A stretch of 36,283 nucleotides of DNA from UBA11865 sp035686605 (GTDB taxonomy: Bacteria > Chloroflexota > Anaerolineae > Promineifilales > Promineifilaceae): contig DASRZI010000087.1 of the NCBI GenBank assembly GCA_035686605.1, positions 1 through 36,283 of the forward strand. The letters run 5' to 3'. Positions 25,918 through 33,852 of the stretch are shown in pieces. The notes below the pieces were generated by a model, which was not told the DNA's origin, searched no databases, and saw nothing but the letters and a program-made list of their open reading frames with translations. Made by a program: the position numbers and the translations under genes. Every line of letters begins with the position of its first letter. Position 1 is the stretch's first letter.

Positions 25918-25957
25918 TCCAATTCCTGCCTAAAGAAATCTTAACTTAAATACTAAT

Positions 25958-27163
25958 TTATTGCCCTCGGAGTGAGGCCAGAGCCCCTTTCACCGATAAA
26001 TGCTGGCCATATCGTAGCATTCCAGCCCTAAAGATTCGGACTGCTATCCAGAGCATCACAAACATCGTCATGACCAGCAGTACCCAGCTCAACCCTAGCT
26101 GCCAGAATGGCACAGATCCCAATCCCCAACGAAGAGAAATGGTAAGAAAGGCCGTAGGTGGAAAAATGGTCATAGCTACAATGGCAGGATGACCTGGATT
26201 GGTGAACAGTAGAGGCAGTAAAAAGATTGGCAGCAGGAAGAAGAGATTCAAGATGCCAGCGACTTGCTGCCCTTGTTGAGATTCGGTCACAGCTCCCCCA
26301 ATAGCAATCATGATCGAGGCAATCAGCGCGTAAGAGGGCAAAAAGAATACAAGCATTAGACCCAGATAGGTCCATGGCACTTCTACTAGTTGCAGCATCT
26401 CAACGTACGGCGAAGCTACTTTTAAGGCGATAACAATCGCCACTAAATAGACAGTAAGTTGCGTAAGCGCTCCGCCTAGAAGTCCAACAGCTTTTCCGCC
26501 GATTAGCTGGCCAGGGGTGACCGAACTTATAACGATCTCCATCGTCCGGTTTTCCTTCTCACTTGCCACAACACCCATCAAGTAACCTGCAGCCATCATA
26601 GTCGCGAATAGGAAGAAGAAGGTACCGGCAAAGGGGAGGATGATGTTAATGATAGCACTCTCACTGAACTCGCGATTTCCATTCAAATCAACGACAGTGA
26701 TCTCAGCCCCTTCAAAAAGCCGTTTCTGTTTCTCAACAGATAATGTCGATAATAGATTTAGGCGTACAAAGTCATCAAACTCCCGCCATACGCCGCTAGA
26801 TGGAGGATCCTCGTCGAAGTGAAGATCAGTATCCAGTACATCAGGATAATTTGATGGGAAAATGAAGAATGCCTGTATTTCCCCTGCCTCGAGGGCGGCC
26901 AATGCCAGTGATTCATCGTCGAACTCAGTTATTTCAACACGGTCTTCAGGATCGGGTAATCTGTCTTGTAAGCCAGGATCGAAGATATCAGCGGTATCAA
27001 CGTATCCTAGACCTGAATCATCTTGATTATATGTTTCTACCAGGAAGGCAAAGAGAATGATTAGGGCCATACCGACCGGGATCAGGATGGTCGCCAGGAC
27101 AAATCCCCGCCGGAAGACCATGCGGCGATATTCATGTTTTGCGACTAACCAATAGTTACGCAT
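25958..27163 (-). CDS. ABC-2 type permease, exporter B first subunit
   Basis: This 401-residue permease has the N-terminal MRNYWLVAKHEYRRM and first helix, an extracytoplasmic domain, and the element ASEKENRTMEIVISSVTPGQL. Its C-terminus RAGMLRYGQHLSVKGA corresponds to that of the first permease of exporter A. I choose the ATG at 27163, which overlaps the end of the ATPase gene by eight bases and has AGAGG six bases upstream; the upstream in-frame start at 27208 would lie deep in the ATPase gene. The overlap suggests coupled synthesis of ATPase and permease. Confidence 0.87.
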   Translation of the reverse strand: MRNYWLVAKHEYRRMVFRRGFVLATILIPVGMALIILFAFLVETYNQDDSGLGYVDTADIFDPGLQDRLPDPEDRVEITEFDDESLALAALEAGEIQAFFIFPSNYPDVLDTDLHFDEDPPSSGVWREFDDFVRLNLLSTLSVEKQKRLFEGAEITVVDLNGNREFSESAIINIILPFAGTFFFLFATMMAAGYLMGVVASEKENRTMEIVISSVTPGQLIGGKAVGLLGGALTQLTVYLVAIVIALKVASPYVEMLQLVEVPWTYLGLMLVFFLPSYALIASIMIAIGGAVTESQQGQQVAGILNLFFLLPIFLLPLLFTNPGHPAIVAMTIFPPTAFLTISLRWGLGSVPFWQLGLSWVLLVMTMFVMLWIAVRIFRAGMLRYGQHLSVKGALASLRGQ

Positions 27164-28091
27164 GGGTCGCCTCTGTTTCATTCCTAGTCTTTGGGCCATC
27201 GGCGCCACTTACCACGCTAATGAAGATATCGTCCAGCGATGGTTCGGCTAGCTCAAAGCGCTCTATCTTCACACCTTCACGGGCTGCCAGTATTCTGAAA
27301 ATCTCCTGTGGATCTGTACCAAGCTCTAAAGCAAGATGCCAGGTGCTGTCTTGCCTGCGAGTTTCGAGGACACCTGGAAGCTGTTCGAAGTTTCCCTGAC
27401 CCTGGATGATGATGGCATTTCCAGCGAAATTTCTTTTGATCTTGTTTACCTGTCCGTAGAGCACCGTACGACCTCGGTTTATTAAAACGATGCGATTGCA
27501 GAGGGCCTCTACTTGATACATTTGGTGGGTAGACATGATTATCGCTTTGCCCTTCTCGCGCTGTTCGTCCAGAATACTCTTCACGAGGCGAGTATTGACA
27601 GGGTCGAGTCCTGAGAAAGGCTCATCAATAATAATCAGGTCGGGATCGTGCAGCAGGGTAACAATGATTTGGGCTTTTTGCTGCATTCCTTTACTGAGTT
27701 CTTGGGTCTTTTTGTGACGGTATTCAACCAGGTCAAAGCGCTCCAGCCACGCGTCTAATTCCTTTTTAGCTGACTTCTCATCCATGCCCTTCAAGGTAGC
27801 CAGATAGACAAGGGTGGATTCCAGTTTTTGATCCTTGTAAAGGCCACGCTCTTCAGGTAAGTAACCAATACGCCGTTTCTTCGACAGATCCAATTTACCG
27901 CCAAAGATCGTGACCTCTCCGAAATCAGGCTTGAAGATATCCATCATCATACGGATGGTGGTAGTTTTGCCCGCGCCATTTGGTCCAAGCAAGCCAAATA
28001 TCTCTCCTGGTTCAACTCCGAAAGAAACATCTGCCACAGCTTGAATGTCACCGAACCGCTTTGCCAGGTTTCTAACTTCGACTGAATACAT
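27156..28091 (-). CDS. ABC transporter ATPase, exporter B (NatA-like)
   Basis: The 311-residue ATPase has Walker A GPNGAGKTT (Lys42), signature LSKGMQQ (132-138), Walker B IIIDEP (Glu157) and the switch His189 in STHQMYQ, with the C-terminal accessory domain that ends in LDDIFISVVS. It drives the two permeases encoded immediately downstream. AGGAGG precedes the ATG, and a promoter candidate lies at 28163-28191. It is a clear paralogue of the exporter A ATPase in sequence and in gene order. The exported substrate is unknown; NatA-type ATPases serve sodium, peptide or drug efflux systems. Confidence 0.92.
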   Translation of the reverse strand: MYSVEVRNLAKRFGDIQAVADVSFGVEPGEIFGLLGPNGAGKTTTIRMMMDIFKPDFGEVTIFGGKLDLSKKRRIGYLPEERGLYKDQKLESTLVYLATLKGMDEKSAKKELDAWLERFDLVEYRHKKTQELSKGMQQKAQIIVTLLHDPDLIIIDEPFSGLDPVNTRLVKSILDEQREKGKAIIMSTHQMYQVEALCNRIVLINRGRTVLYGQVNKIKRNFAGNAIIIQGQGNFEQLPGVLETRRQDSTWHLALELGTDPQEIFRILAAREGVKIERFELAEPSLDDIFISVVSGADGPKTRNETEATHA

Positions 28092-28162
28092 ATCTGCCTA
28101 TCCTCCTGCCGCAGCCTGATATTGGCCGCTGCGATCGTTCACTCATCGCAAATCTATTCAAT

Positions 28163-28191
28163 AATATCGGCTTTCAGTCTATCAGTGTTAA
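28163..28191 (-). promoter_or_regulatory. Predicted sigma70-type promoter of ABC exporter B operon
   Basis: On the - strand TTAACA (28191-28186) and GATATT (28168-28163) are 17 bp apart, five and four matches to consensus. Transcription would begin about 65 bp before the ATPase start codon. Prediction only. Confidence 0.35.
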
Positions 28192-28202
28192 TCGTAATGC
28201 GC

Positions 28203-28220
28203 ATTGGCCAACTGGACGAT
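28203..28220. promoter_or_regulatory. Putative regulator binding site, copy upstream of ABC exporter B
   Basis: ATTGGCCAACTGGACGAT matches the exporter A site (12489-12506) at 13 of 18 positions and keeps the GCCA-N2-TGG core. It sits 11 bp upstream of the predicted -35 element, a usual activator location. Confidence 0.4.
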
Positions 28221-28283
28221 GTTACGCCTGCCATATGGGTTATTGTCCTTTTAGAGGCGGCACCTGGAAAGCGATAGGGAAGG

Positions 28284-30842
28284 CTAACCTGTTTTATGAA
28301 AGGTGTACTCGACTACGCCAAGGCCCAAAATGGCTGTCGGATTTCCGGACTCGTCCATCTCGAATTTCACCGGCAGGCCAGCGAAAGGTGGGGAAGAGGT
28401 GCTGTACTTGATTTCTCCGTTACTGCGGAGTGCCCGAATCTCATTGCGAAACTCCCCAACATCAAATATCAGTTTACCGTCCTCCCAATCGAAAGTGGCA
28501 GTGCCCAAAGCATCGTTCTCGTATTGGCCAAGAAAGGGCTGGATCTCTGACTCATCGATGCTGTCGACCAGGCTTCGACGGATCGAGAATAGACCTTCTT
28601 CTCGCTGATCGAGAATAAACTGGACCATCTCCTCAGTTTCAGGTTGGCGTTGAAATAGCTGCTCGAACAACCAACTACGAATGATGGGATTAACGGCCGA
28701 TCCTTGCTGATTTGTCAGCACACTTATCCCTAGATTGGCGGAGGGAACGAAGGCGAACTCAGAGCTGTAGCCGAAGGTGTTGCCGGCGTGGCTAATCACA
28801 GTAATGCCGTCGTAGTCCTCGATTATCCAGCCAAGGCCGTAGCTCGCTTCGGCCGATATATCGACCTGCGGTTCCAATGTCACAGCCAGATTCTCAGCAG
28901 AGACAAGGCGTTTACCTGAGGGTGAGACACCACCATTGAGTTCCGTGAGAAGATAATTGGACATGTCGATCACGTTTGACCACAATGCACCCGCTGGAGC
29001 AAGAGGAATCAGGCTGGTTTCGTACTCCAACGGAATTTCTACTGTCTCACCGGTAAGATTCAATCCATGCGGCATTGCATATTGCTTGTTCGCGAGGATT
29101 TCGTCAAAGGAGAAGGTAGAGTTCACCATTCCGATTGGATCGAGGACTCTCTCCTCCAACAGATCGATGTAAGCCTCCTGCAGGTGCCCGTACTCAGCTC
29201 CGTTTGCAAGCGTCGCTAAATAACCCCCAGCTGCGACCATCTGGTTGCTGTATTGAAACGCTTCGCCGAAATCGGTGAAAAATTCGAAATCCTCGAGTGA
29301 TTCAATGATCCGTTCTGCTGATAGGCCCTCAGAGTTAAACAACCATTCCAGATCGCGTCTGGGCACGCCAGTACAGGCGCAGACCAGGTTGCGCATTGTG
29401 ATTTGATCTGTAACGCTTGGGTCGGCAACCTTAAATGTGGGCAGTATGTCAACGGCACGAGTGTCCCAATCAAAAATTCCTTCGTCAACGAGCTGAGCCA
29501 TCAACATCGTGGTCAGCGATTTGGTTGTTGAGCCGATCATCATCATCGTTTCTGGCGTCACCGGTTCGCCGGTCTCCTCGCTTGTCACACCAAAACCATT
29601 GGAATAGACGAGCTGTCCATCCTGAACAACAGCAACCGAAGCTCCTGGAACGTCGAACTGCTCCATCTTCTCAGTAATGAAGGATTCGAAATCTGTCACC
29701 AGCTCGCCGGCGAAGGGAAGAGGTTCTACGCTAGTCAAATCCTGGACCTCTAAATCATTAATCGTAAAACCACCGGATAGGATTTGGATCTGGCTGGCTC
29801 GCTGTTGGGCAGCCTCAAGGTCTAGGACGTAGAGCAAGACATATACCTTGTCTTCAAAAAGCCGGCCTTCGGCTTGGACTATTGGCTGTTCTGCCTGGTC
29901 CCAGTCGTAATCAATGATGATGTACTCATCGACCCCTCCGGCGGCGGAAGGAGGAATATCGGTGACATTGACGATCGCCCGATCAAAATCTGGATCGACA
30001 GTTTCCCAGGCCCTAGCGATGGCATCTCCCGGATCATCACTCTCCACGACAACGATTCGTACAACGATATCTTCATCCGGGCTGGATAGTGTGGCATAGC
30101 CGCCGGAATCTTCGGCTTTCCAACTGGTGGGTACAGGAACGCTGTACAATCCATTTGGATCCTCATAGCTAAGGGATTCATCGTTTTCGCCGAGTATCGA
30201 AAAAGCATTTACAGTAGGTAAGAAGACAGCCTCGTGTAGTGCGTCAAACTCTTCTTCAGACGTCTGAAGCAACACGATGTAGGTGCCTTCGTCTGTTTCT
30301 GATAGGGCCAGGTCAACCCTAATGGTTCCCACCCCTGGAGCGTTCACATCGACCTGGTGAAGAGCCCATAGCAAAGAGCCAACCTCGATGGTGTCGTAAC
30401 TTTCTGGGATCTCACTAACGCCAAGCTGCTGGAGCAGCAAGGCCGATAGTTCTTCAATACCCATGCCAGGGGCCGCTTGCTGGATGAGTCTCGTAATATC
30501 AGAAGCCGAATTACCACGAGCATAGGCGCCCGTCGCGACCTCTTTCCATTCTTCTGGCACCAACCCTGATATGCCCATGACCTCATTGACGACCTGCACG
30601 AGCGATATGGTCTCCTGAACCTCTACCTTTGGCGGCTCGCTTTCTTCGACCGTGGCGATTTCGACAGGCTCGACTGTATCTATCGGCTTGGGTGCTTTCG
30701 TGTCAACTGGATCTGATTCCGGGGTATTGACAACAGGTACTGGGGCATTTTCAGGTGTTTCTTGCTCTTTCTCGGACGATCCACATGCGGATAGCGCCAC
30801 GAGTAAAAGCAGCAGGAGACAACCAATTACTAACCTTTTCAT
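28284..30842 (-). CDS. Beta-lactamase-fold (class C/PBP-like) lipoprotein with two N-terminal PsbP/DcrB-like domains
   Basis: The 852-residue protein has a lipobox VALSAC (Cys20), a Pro/Glu/Val-rich linker to about residue 80, and two related domains (about 85-225 and 230-370) that resemble PsbP/DcrB-type folds (GLVPEEWKEV and YSVPVPTSWKAE). The serine hydrolase domain starts near 385: STTKSL (Ser438, Lys441), YSN (Tyr531, Asn533) and HAGNTFGY (His685) correspond to the SxxK, YxN and KTG-type motifs. A C-terminal lipocalin-like strand region follows (about 755-852). Such proteins include D-aminopeptidases, esterases and lactamase homologues, so activity cannot be named. The start at 30842 is preferred: AGAGG precedes it and the signal peptide begins there. 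Confidence 0.82.
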   Translation of the reverse strand: MKRLVIGCLLLLLLVALSACGSSEKEQETPENAPVPVVNTPESDPVDTKAPKPIDTVEPVEIATVEESEPPKVEVQETISLVQVVNEVMGISGLVPEEWKEVATGAYARGNSASDITRLIQQAAPGMGIEELSALLLQQLGVSEIPESYDTIEVGSLLWALHQVDVNAPGVGTIRVDLALSETDEGTYIVLLQTSEEEFDALHEAVFLPTVNAFSILGENDESLSYEDPNGLYSVPVPTSWKAEDSGGYATLSSPDEDIVVRIVVVESDDPGDAIARAWETVDPDFDRAIVNVTDIPPSAAGGVDEYIIIDYDWDQAEQPIVQAEGRLFEDKVYVLLYVLDLEAAQQRASQIQILSGGFTINDLEVQDLTSVEPLPFAGELVTDFESFITEKMEQFDVPGASVAVVQDGQLVYSNGFGVTSEETGEPVTPETMMMIGSTTKSLTTMLMAQLVDEGIFDWDTRAVDILPTFKVADPSVTDQITMRNLVCACTGVPRRDLEWLFNSEGLSAERIIESLEDFEFFTDFGEAFQYSNQMVAAGGYLATLANGAEYGHLQEAYIDLLEERVLDPIGMVNSTFSFDEILANKQYAMPHGLNLTGETVEIPLEYETSLIPLAPAGALWSNVIDMSNYLLTELNGGVSPSGKRLVSAENLAVTLEPQVDISAEASYGLGWIIEDYDGITVISHAGNTFGYSSEFAFVPSANLGISVLTNQQGSAVNPIIRSWLFEQLFQRQPETEEMVQFILDQREEGLFSIRRSLVDSIDESEIQPFLGQYENDALGTATFDWEDGKLIFDVGEFRNEIRALRSNGEIKYSTSSPPFAGLPVKFEMDESGNPTAILGLGVVEYTFHKTG

Positions 30843-30869
30843 CTTTACCCTCTTCCTATGCTCTTGACG

Positions 30870-30886
30870 CTTTGAACGTTCCAAAG
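30870..30886. promoter_or_regulatory. Inverted repeat upstream of the beta-lactamase-fold gene
   Basis: CTTT and CAAAG flank the palindrome GAACGTTC, 28 bp upstream of the start codon at 30842. It could be an operator. Short and unconfirmed. Confidence 0.25.
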
Positions 30887-30932
30887 CCCATGCTGATGCA
30901 GGTCTGGCGATAAGTTCAGCAAACCACCCGTG

Positions 30933-31565
30933 TCAAGTATTCTCAACCGATATTCTGATTGCTTTCAATTCGGCCAATATCTGGCTTAATGCCGGGGCAA
31001 CTTCGCCGTAAGATTGCTGAGCATTGGTCTGTGCAGGCATTTCGTCTGCAGACGTTGGGGTCATACCCCCGCGAAATCTGCGCAGCTCTGTCACTACCAG
31101 ATCGTAGACTTCATCAACGTTTTCTAGGCCAACCAGGCTCTCCTCAGAACCAGAGGTGCCGCTCATACCAGCCGTCTGAATATCCAAAGTGCCAAGGTTG
31201 TAAAACCATCGATCAAGTAGGCCGCGCTTTACCGTGATGTTAGTGACCGTTCGAAACGGAACATGTTTCACCGAGCTGGTGAGAATACCTACGTGAACGA
31301 TGATCTCATCTTGATGGATCTCATATCTCAAGCTGCGGTAGTATGGAGTTGCTAGAATCAAGGCAGGCACCAGCACGACAGCGGTAATGGCAGCCCAAAT
31401 CGAAAGTAATACTCGAGCACCATGCTGACCGAAATCAGGAGCATAGCTGAGAGCCCATGAGAGAAGAACACCACTGCATAACAGTATCACGGCGGCTAGA
31501 AGAAGCGAGACGACTGATTTCGAAAGGTATCTTGAACTTGGTTTGAGATAGAGCGGTTCTTTCAT
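30933..31565 (-). CDS. Bacterial PH-domain (bPH2) membrane protein
   Basis: The 210-residue protein has two membrane helices (about 17-39 and 52-73) followed by a bPH2/DUF304 domain (about 79-155): YEIHQDEIIVHVGILTSSVK, HVPFRTVTNITVKRGLLDRW and NLGTLDIQTAG are the family pattern. A Gln/Ala/Ser linker leads to a C-terminal amphipathic helix (ALSQILAELKAIRISV). Such proteins are membrane-associated with unclear roles, often in stress or envelope functions. Its start overlaps the stop of the receiver-only gene as ATGA (31565/31562), so the two are likely made in equal amounts and may interact. Confidence 0.82.
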   Translation of the reverse strand: MKEPLYLKPSSRYLSKSVVSLLLAAVILLCSGVLLSWALSYAPDFGQHGARVLLSIWAAITAVVLVPALILATPYYRSLRYEIHQDEIIVHVGILTSSVKHVPFRTVTNITVKRGLLDRWFYNLGTLDIQTAGMSGTSGSEESLVGLENVDEVYDLVVTELRRFRGGMTPTSADEMPAQTNAQQSYGEVAPALSQILAELKAIRISVENT

Positions 31566-31975
31566 GATACTGACTCCTGAGGCATCTCAGAGCTGAATCG
31601 AGTCGTCACTATCTGGTCCATGATCTCCTGGAGCCGATCAGGTGGATCGATTTTGCTAACGAAGGCGTCGGCGCCATTGAGAAGTGCTTCCTGACCAAGC
31701 TCAGGGCGGCCGCTAAGGGCGATAATAACGGCATTTGGGCTAAGCTCTCGCAGCGATCCAATGGAACCCAATGCAGGCAGGCCAGGAAGCAACCAATCCA
31801 GGATGATGACGTTGGCTGATGTCTTCGCCAATAGTCCCGCTAATTCGAGAGCGTCGTCAACTTCACCAACAATGTTGACATCACTTCTATTTTCGAGCAG
31901 CACACGAAGAGCAAAACGAACCTTTGGCTGGTCGTCGGCGAGAACTACGCTGAGTGGCATTTTATCTATTTCCAC
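31562..31975 (-). CDS. Receiver-only (REC) response regulator with intact acidic pocket
   Basis: The 137-residue protein is one REC domain: Asp14/Asp15 (LADDQPK), phospho-acceptor Asp60 (VIILDWLLPG), Ser88 (IIALSG) and Lys108 (FVSKIDPPDRL). It has no DNA-binding or enzymatic output. Its close paralogue at 13835-14320 shares QPKVRFALRVLLE but has Arg in place of the second Asp. The first start is GTG (31975) with AGGTGG close by; the ATG at 31960 is a second choice. It sits 13 bp after the DUF4870 gene and overlaps the PH-domain gene, so it belongs to an envelope-linked operon. Its kinase is probably one of the propeller kinases, which is inference. Confidence 0.82.
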   Translation of the reverse strand: MEIDKMPLSVVLADDQPKVRFALRVLLENRSDVNIVGEVDDALELAGLLAKTSANVIILDWLLPGLPALGSIGSLRELSPNAVIIALSGRPELGQEALLNGADAFVSKIDPPDRLQEIMDQIVTTRFSSEMPQESVS

Positions 31976-31988
31976 AATCCACCTATGC

Positions 31989-32441
31989 CTATTCGCCCTT
32001 TTCCATGAACCGGCTCATACCGACATAGTGGAAATTAGATCCACTCATGCATCGAATCGCACCCCAAATTCCGTAGAGAACGGTACCTAGCCATAAACCA
32101 CAGGGAAATATCAAGAATGACATACCTAGCCACAGCGATGGCGGGGGCGAGTATTGATAAAGCTCAGGATTAATCATCATCGGCGGTACTATCATCAACG
32201 TTAACAGTACGCCATAAATAGTGAAGGCAATGACCGTAACAAAAAGGACGACAATCTGATAAATCATGGCTTGTAGAGACTGAAAGGCGACATAGGTCGA
32301 CTTCTCTCGCTGCGAGAGCCAGATGAGCAGCGCCGCAAAAATACCACCGATACCGCTGGTGAAAATACCCAGCACAATGCTTCCATGAGCCAGGGAAGCC
32401 ATAACCCGCTCATCGTGATCTGCAAAGCCTTCTTTTTTCAT
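31989..32441 (-). CDS. DUF4870-family membrane protein
   Basis: The 150-residue product shows the DUF4870 pattern DERVMASLAHGSIVLGIF, then ALLIWLSQREKSTYVAFQSLQAMIY, with about four membrane segments in all. DUF4870 proteins are small membrane proteins of unknown function. The start at 32441 has GGAGA seven bases upstream; the track-independent longer frame to 32528 would overlap the glycine-zipper gene without an obvious binding site. It lies between a glycine-zipper protein (58 bp upstream) and the receiver-only gene (13 bp downstream). Confidence 0.78.
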   Translation of the reverse strand: MKKEGFADHDERVMASLAHGSIVLGIFTSGIGGIFAALLIWLSQREKSTYVAFQSLQAMIYQIVVLFVTVIAFTIYGVLLTLMIVPPMMINPELYQYSPPPSLWLGMSFLIFPCGLWLGTVLYGIWGAIRCMSGSNFHYVGMSRFMEKGE

Positions 32442-32499
32442 GGTAAATTCTCCATGCCCGATGCTGTCCAGCGATGGCAGTGAAATGATTCGATTCTTA

Positions 32500-32799
32500 T
32501 TAAAGTAGGATGGCAGCGAGTAAAACACCCCCTAAGATGAGCGCTAGTAAAACGCCCACTAAAAGGGCGATGACGGCCATGGAAGTAGGTCGTAGATTTT
32601 CATCCGTGCCCTGGCGCTTACTCTCTTGGAAGGCAACACCCAGACTAACACCCATTCCAGCTCCGATTGCGATTCCTATCGGAAGACTGTCCATAGCGAT
32701 TCCAATCGCGATGCCAGCTGCGAATCCAATGACCATTCCTAAGCCGTAGTAGCCAGCGTAAGATTGTTTAGATTTCTTCGACATAGGCTTGTCATTCAT
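32500..32799 (-). CDS. Glycine-zipper membrane protein, small
   Basis: The 99-residue protein has a Gly/Ala/Ile-rich glycine zipper (GLGMVIGFAAGIAIGIAMD, about 19-55), a polar loop and a final membrane helix (about 73-98, VIALLVGVLLALILGGVLL). The zipper suggests tight packing of helices within the membrane. No family with known function is recognised. GAGGATAAACC precedes the ATG (32799). It is the first gene of the DUF4870/receiver/PH-domain group, and a perfect inverted repeat (32941-32958) lies 142 bp upstream. Confidence 0.68.
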   Translation of the reverse strand: MNDKPMSKKSKQSYAGYYGLGMVIGFAAGIAIGIAMDSLPIGIAIGAGMGVSLGVAFQESKRQGTDENLRPTSMAVIALLVGVLLALILGGVLLAAILL

Positions 32800-32940
32800 G
32801 GTTTATCCTCGAGTACTGCATAAGCTTGCAGCTGCTACTTTAACCTGTAAGTTGCTGCAATCATGGGCGATCCGCCCAACATTCGATAACAGTGTATATC
32901 GACGTCGTGCCAGGGGCATCAGGCACATGAGGGATATGGC

Positions 32941-32958
32941 ATTAGCCAGATGGCTAAT
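32941..32958. promoter_or_regulatory. Perfect inverted repeat between regulator 2 and the glycine-zipper gene
   Basis: ATTAGCCA-GA-TGGCTAAT has eight-base arms with no mismatch. It starts 22 bp after the regulator 2 stop codon and lies 142 bp before the glycine-zipper start. The same motif, with differences, is found upstream of both ABC exporters, so a shared regulator is suggested. The short spacer makes it a better operator than terminator. Confidence 0.5.
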
Positions 32959-32979
32959 ATCTGGGGATTTGGTTGTGGA

Positions 32980-33627
32980 TTAGGCTACTAGTTTGTGTCG
33001 CAAAGCAAGGGTGATGGCTTCCGCCCGATTAGATACCTCGAGCTTCTCAAGAATGTGGCTGACATGAGCTTTGGCTGTTGCTCGACTGACGAAAAGACGT
33101 TCGGCAATTTCGCGATTGGAAAGCCCTTCGACGAGGAGAACCAACACCTCCATCTCGCGATTTGTTAGCTTATAATCTGTTCGCTTTTCTTCTTCACCCC
33201 CATCATCCTTAAGCAAAGCTTGGATAGCCTCCGGCGCAAGTGCAGACTGGCCTGCATGAGCCGATCGAATTGCCGCTGCCAGCTCTTCAATAGTTACGTT
33301 TTTCAACAGATAGCCGATCGCCCCAGCTTCGAGAGCATCTTTTATGAGGTTCTTCTCCTGGAAGCTTGTCAGAGCGATAACCTGAACCTCAGGCCATTGA
33401 CTGCGAATATACCTTGTCGCTTCAGCTCCATCTTTGCCCGGCATGACCAGATCCATGAGGATGACGTCTGGTTTTACTTTGGCGCAGACCTCCAGGGCTT
33501 CAATTCCGTCGGCTGCTTCCCCGACTAGAACCAGATCTGATTTGGCCATGAGGAATGTAGCCAGACCACGCCGGACCATATCATGATCATCAACGAGCAT
33601 TACCCTGATAGTAGTGTCTTCCGTCAT
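32980..33627 (-). CDS. NarL/LuxR-family response regulator 2
   Basis: The 215-residue protein has REC residues Asp13/Asp14, Asp59 (ILMDLVMP), Thr87 and Lys109, and a LuxR helix-turn-helix (about 152-215) with LTNREMEVLVLLVEGLSN and the recognition region FVSRATAKAHVSHIL. It is the closest relative in the window to regulator 1, with the same motifs at the same positions. It follows sensor kinase 2 by 225 bp, a much larger gap than the 54 bp in the first pair, and this gap holds a 14-bp palindrome (33743-33756), so it may have its own promoter. Confidence 0.92.
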   Translation of the reverse strand: MTEDTTIRVMLVDDHDMVRRGLATFLMAKSDLVLVGEAADGIEALEVCAKVKPDVILMDLVMPGKDGAEATRYIRSQWPEVQVIALTSFQEKNLIKDALEAGAIGYLLKNVTIEELAAAIRSAHAGQSALAPEAIQALLKDDGGEEEKRTDYKLTNREMEVLVLLVEGLSNREIAERLFVSRATAKAHVSHILEKLEVSNRAEAITLALRHKLVA

Positions 33628-33742
33628 TGTTGGTGCCTGTCCAGCCTAATTGCTATTCTATCAGCATTTGATCACGAATACCCTGTCTAGAGACAGATCG
33701 ATTTTGTCCGAATATGACTATATCGACTGACTCTGATCTGCG

Positions 33743-33756
33743 GTCATCGCGATGAC
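33743..33756. promoter_or_regulatory. 14-bp perfect palindrome upstream of regulator 2
   Basis: GTCATCGCGATGAC is self-complementary. The half GTCATCG occurs again at 33761-33767, 18 bp downstream of the first half's start on the + strand. Located between the kinase and regulator genes, 116 bp upstream of the regulator start. It could be an operator. Confidence 0.35.
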
Positions 33757-33852
33757 TACCGTCATCGAGATTAGCCGTTTCCTTTATTAGGGTTGAGACA
33801 TCTCAGCAAGATCCTACCATTGCGCCACGAAATCGATCTCAGGGCTTTGATG

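Noticed and set aside
28196..28205. 10-bp palindrome AATGCGCATT upstream of exporter B
   Set aside because: Palindromes of this length occur about once per kilobase by chance; it overlaps the better-supported 18-bp motif.
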